The notes under the pieces: model-generated
Database searches by the model: none
Told to the model about the DNA's origin: nothing
What the model saw: only the letters and a program-made list of their open reading frames with translations
Shown: one piece after another, positions 62,204 through 64,000 of the stretch
Layout: the number at the start of each line of letters is the position of its first letter
How positions within the stretch are numbered: position 1 is the stretch's first letter
Position numbers and translations under genes: made by a program
Source of the DNA: an uncultured Prevotellaceae bacterium
GTDB taxonomy: Bacteria; Bacteroidota; Bacteroidia; Bacteroidales; Bacteroidaceae
Reading direction: 5' to 3'
DNA: 64,000 nucleotides
NCBI GenBank assembly: GCA_902780635.1
Contig: CACZGH010000012.1
Location: 1 to 64,000 of the forward strand

Positions 62204-62265
62204 TCCGGAAAACATACTATTCTGGAAAATCCAGAGAGTCTGGAATATCTGGAAAACCGGACTCA
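62204..62265. repeat. Nonamer array, TCTGGAAAA type
   Basis: TCCGGAAAA, an 8-bp unit, then TCTGGAAAA, TCCAGAGAG, TCTGGAATA, TCTGGAAAA, CCGGACTCA in 9-bp register (62221-62265). It lies between the biotin-carrier stop and the operon terminator. Confidence 0.65.
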
Positions 62266-62280
62266 TCTAAAACCCATCCA

Positions 62281-62317
62281 CGGAGGGCGAACGCTGTTCG
62301 CCCTCCGTTAATTTTTC
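62281..62317 (+). terminator. Rho-independent terminator of the mmd operon
   Basis: Perfect 11-bp GC-rich stem CGGAGGGCGAA / TTCGCCCTCCG, 5-nt loop, then TTAATTTTT. Confidence 0.93.
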
Positions 62318-62391
62318 TTAACAAGAGAGCCGAAAATTTTAAAAATTGTCTCGATTACCACATGAATCCTAAATTAAACGTAAAGGATGGC

Positions 62392-62420
62392 TTGTATGTG
62401 GGATTTTTTTCGTAACTTTG
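62392..62420 (+). promoter_or_regulatory. Promoter of the GT5-like gene
   Basis: TTG at 62392-62394, an 18-bp spacer, TAACTTTG at 62413-62420; the ATG is at 62451. Confidence 0.55.
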
Positions 62421-62450
62421 CATGTCACACCATTATAACCCAACTTTAAG

Positions 62451-63254
62451 ATGGCCAAAAAGATACTTTTCATCAATCAAGAGATCACACCATACGTGCC
62501 GGAGAACGAGATGTCTGTCATGGGCAAGATGCTTCCACAGTACATGCAGGAGCGTGGATGCGAGATACGCACTTTCATGCCCAAATGGGGCACCATCAAC
62601 GAGCGCAGAGGGCAGTTGCATGAGGTGATACGCCTGTCGGGCATGAACCTCATCATCGACGACACAGACCACCCACTCATTATCAAGGTTGCCTCCATCC
62701 CCGTATCAAGAATTCCCGTCTACTTCATTGACAATGACGACTATTTCCAGAAGCGCCAAATGATAGAAAACGAGCTTGGCGAGGAATACCCCGACAATGG
62801 TGAGCGTGCCATCTTCTTTGCACGCGGCGTGCTTGAGACAGTGAAAAAGCTACGCTGGGCACCAGACATCATTCACTGTCAGGGCTGGATGAGTGCCGTG
62901 GTACCCATCTATATCAAGACAGCCTATCATGAGGAGCCCTGGTTTGCCAACACCAAGGTGGTGACATCGCTTTTCACCAAGCAGCTGAAAAACGACCTAG
63001 GTACGAATTTCAAGAAATGCCTGGAATACCGTGAAGCCAAAAGCACCCTGCTCGAGTCATACAAAGACGACTTCGATTTCATCGAGCTGGGCAAACTGGC
63101 CATTGACTACTCCGACGGTATCGTAGAGGCTGGCACAGAGGTCAACCCTCTGCTTATGGAGTATGCCAAGGAGAAAAACCTGCCTATCCTCCCTTATCCC
63201 GGTAGCGAGGACTACGCTGACGCCTACCGCGCATTCTATGACGAGATAGGATAA
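62451..63254 (+). CDS. Short glycogen/starch-synthase-like protein (GT5 N-terminal half)
   Basis: 267 residues. KKILFINQEITPYVPENEMS resembles the ADP-glucose-binding start of glycogen synthase (KxGG region replaced by a non-canonical sequence), and WAPDIIHCQGWMSAVVPIYI matches the PDIVHAHDW segment. Only the N-terminal Rossmann half is present; GT5 glycogen synthases have about 480 residues with a second nucleotide-binding half. This short form is common in Bacteroidetes beside a DUF4270 gene. Without the KTGGL motif and the second domain, synthase activity is doubtful. Confidence 0.8.
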   Translation: MAKKILFINQEITPYVPENEMSVMGKMLPQYMQERGCEIRTFMPKWGTINERRGQLHEVIRLSGMNLIIDDTDHPLIIKVASIPVSRIPVYFIDNDDYFQKRQMIENELGEEYPDNGERAIFFARGVLETVKKLRWAPDIIHCQGWMSAVVPIYIKTAYHEEPWFANTKVVTSLFTKQLKNDLGTNFKKCLEYREAKSTLLESYKDDFDFIELGKLAIDYSDGIVEAGTEVNPLLMEYAKEKNLPILPYPGSEDYADAYRAFYDEIG

Positions 63255-63287
63255 GGGATATAGAAACGAAAAAACTATTATCAGATC

Positions 63288-64000
63288 ATGAAATACAGAT
63301 ATCTGACAGGATGTATAGCCACGCTTGTCGTGGCTATGTCCTTTGTTGCATGTGACGAGACGACAGAGACGATCGGCGCCTCGCTGACAGACCAGGTAGA
63401 CCACTTGGAGGTGGCCGCTGCCGTGTTTGATGTCAACTCACGCTCTGTTGCCGTCGACTCAGTGGTGGCCAGAACCACTACGGGCTATCTGGGTCGAATC
63501 AAGGACCCTGAGACCGGCGCCTACATCACGGGCGACTTCATGACACAGTTCAACTGTCTGGAGGGTTATTCGCTCACCAATATCGACAGTGTGGCCAGCC
63601 GCGATGCCGAAGGGAAAGTCATAGCAGACAGCTGTGAGGTAAGGCTGTTTTTCACCAGCTATTATGGTGACTCACTGGCCAACATGAAGCTAAAAGTCTA
63701 CGAGATGGACAAGCCCATGGTAGAGAGCATTTCCTACTACAGCGACTTTGACCCCATCGAGCAAGGAATGATACGTCATGACGGCTTGGGCATTCAGAAA
63801 AGCCAGTCATATACGCTTGTCAACATGGCAGAGTATGACGAGAAGAAGACCAGCAGTGAATATATCAACAATATCTGCGTTCGACTCAATGACCCCTATA
63901 CCGACAAAAACGGCGTCACATACAACAACTTCGGCACCTATCTCATTCGCACCTATTATGCCCACCCAGAGTATTTCAACAACTCTGTGACCTTTAGAAA
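63288..64000 (+). CDS. DUF4270 lipoprotein, partial (cut by window end)
   Basis: At least 237 residues, open at the right edge. The N-terminus is a lipoprotein signal ending VAC (C22), followed by DETTETIGASL and a beta-rich domain. The pattern around VDSVVARTTTGYLGRIKDP and ADSCEVRLFFTSYYGDS is typical of DUF4270 outer-membrane lipoproteins, which occur only in Bacteroidetes. It follows the GT5-like gene by 33 bp, a conserved pairing. Function unknown. Confidence 0.85.
   Translation, partial: MKYRYLTGCIATLVVAMSFVACDETTETIGASLTDQVDHLEVAAAVFDVNSRSVAVDSVVARTTTGYLGRIKDPETGAYITGDFMTQFNCLEGYSLTNIDSVASRDAEGKVIADSCEVRLFFTSYYGDSLANMKLKVYEMDKPMVESISYYSDFDPIEQGMIRHDGLGIQKSQSYTLVNMAEYDEKKTSSEYINNICVRLNDPYTDKNGVTYNNFGTYLIRTYYAHPEYFNNSVTFR

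Noticed and set aside
1..64000. Insertion sequences, prophage genes, tRNA or rRNA genes
   Set aside because: No transposase, integrase or phage structural protein was seen among the reading frames, and no tRNA cloverleaf or rRNA segment was recognised in the gaps. A covariance-model scan was not possible here.

Overview
The window looks like chromosomal DNA of a Bacteroidales bacterium, most likely Prevotellaceae. The evidence is Bacteroidetes-type promoters (a TAnnTTTG box, often with TTTG or TTG 19-20 bp upstream) before many genes, a lipoprotein Omp85 (TamL type), a C-terminally extended ribosomal protein S16, a DUF4270 lipoprotein beside a short GT5 glycogen-synthase-like protein, secreted proteins ending in type IX-secretion-like tails, and xylan/arabinan-type glycosidases (GH31, GH3, two GH43). 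The genus is an inference. No rRNA, tRNA, CRISPR array, phage gene or transposase was seen.

Layout. 0.1-5.2 kb (minus): a class A penicillin-binding protein and a secreted GH31 glycosidase. 5.5-9.7 kb (plus): a dicarboxylate/amino-acid symporter and an M16 peptidase. 9.7-14.9 kb: an AlkD-like protein (minus), pyrB-pyrI, glyA, a repeat-bearing unknown protein, and a WalJ-type metallo-hydrolase (minus). 15-22.5 kb (minus): TamL, a LytS/LytR two-component pair, a TonB-dependent receptor and a secreted SagB-like nitroreductase. 22.7-27.2 kb (plus): a tight run of SpoU methyltransferase, six-TM protein, hisB, MaoC hydratase and MltF. 27.2-33.5 kb: a CotH protein, a soluble TonB domain, a DMT exporter, a GH3 enzyme and a SEL1 protein. 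33.7-36.9 kb: hisG-hisD-hisC. 37-46.5 kb: glycosyltransferase and flippase (minus), then a collinear GH43-GH43-GT-GT-GT run (plus). 46.7-54.5 kb: rpsP, two tandem M6 metalloproteases, a GT2, a small coiled-coil exported protein and a phosphohexomutase. 54.7-59.3 kb: rlmH, maf, kdsC-like, nitroreductase and a second TonB-dependent receptor. 59.4-62.3 kb: a propionate-pathway operon (mce, mmdA, a 52-residue gamma-subunit-tail-like protein, a biotin carrier) ended by a strong terminator. 62.4-64 kb: the GT5-like protein and a DUF4270 lipoprotein cut by the window edge.

The most unusual signal is not a gene. At least nine intergenic places carry arrays of 7-, 8- or 9-base units, three to nine copies each, in strict register and usually touching the stop codon of a neighbouring gene. 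The unit differs between places, but some units recur many kilobases apart: a (G/T)(A/G)TT(C/T)GC-type heptamer at four loci, a CAACTTGT octamer at two, and a CTCTCAC/CCTCTTA heptamer at two. They recall the short tandemly repeated repetitive (STRR) sequences of filamentous cyanobacteria. I know of no standard feature class for them in Bacteroidetes. Other points of note are the propionate operon without its membrane beta subunit, hisB split from hisGDC, and catabolic GH43 genes fused by spacing to glycosyltransferase genes.
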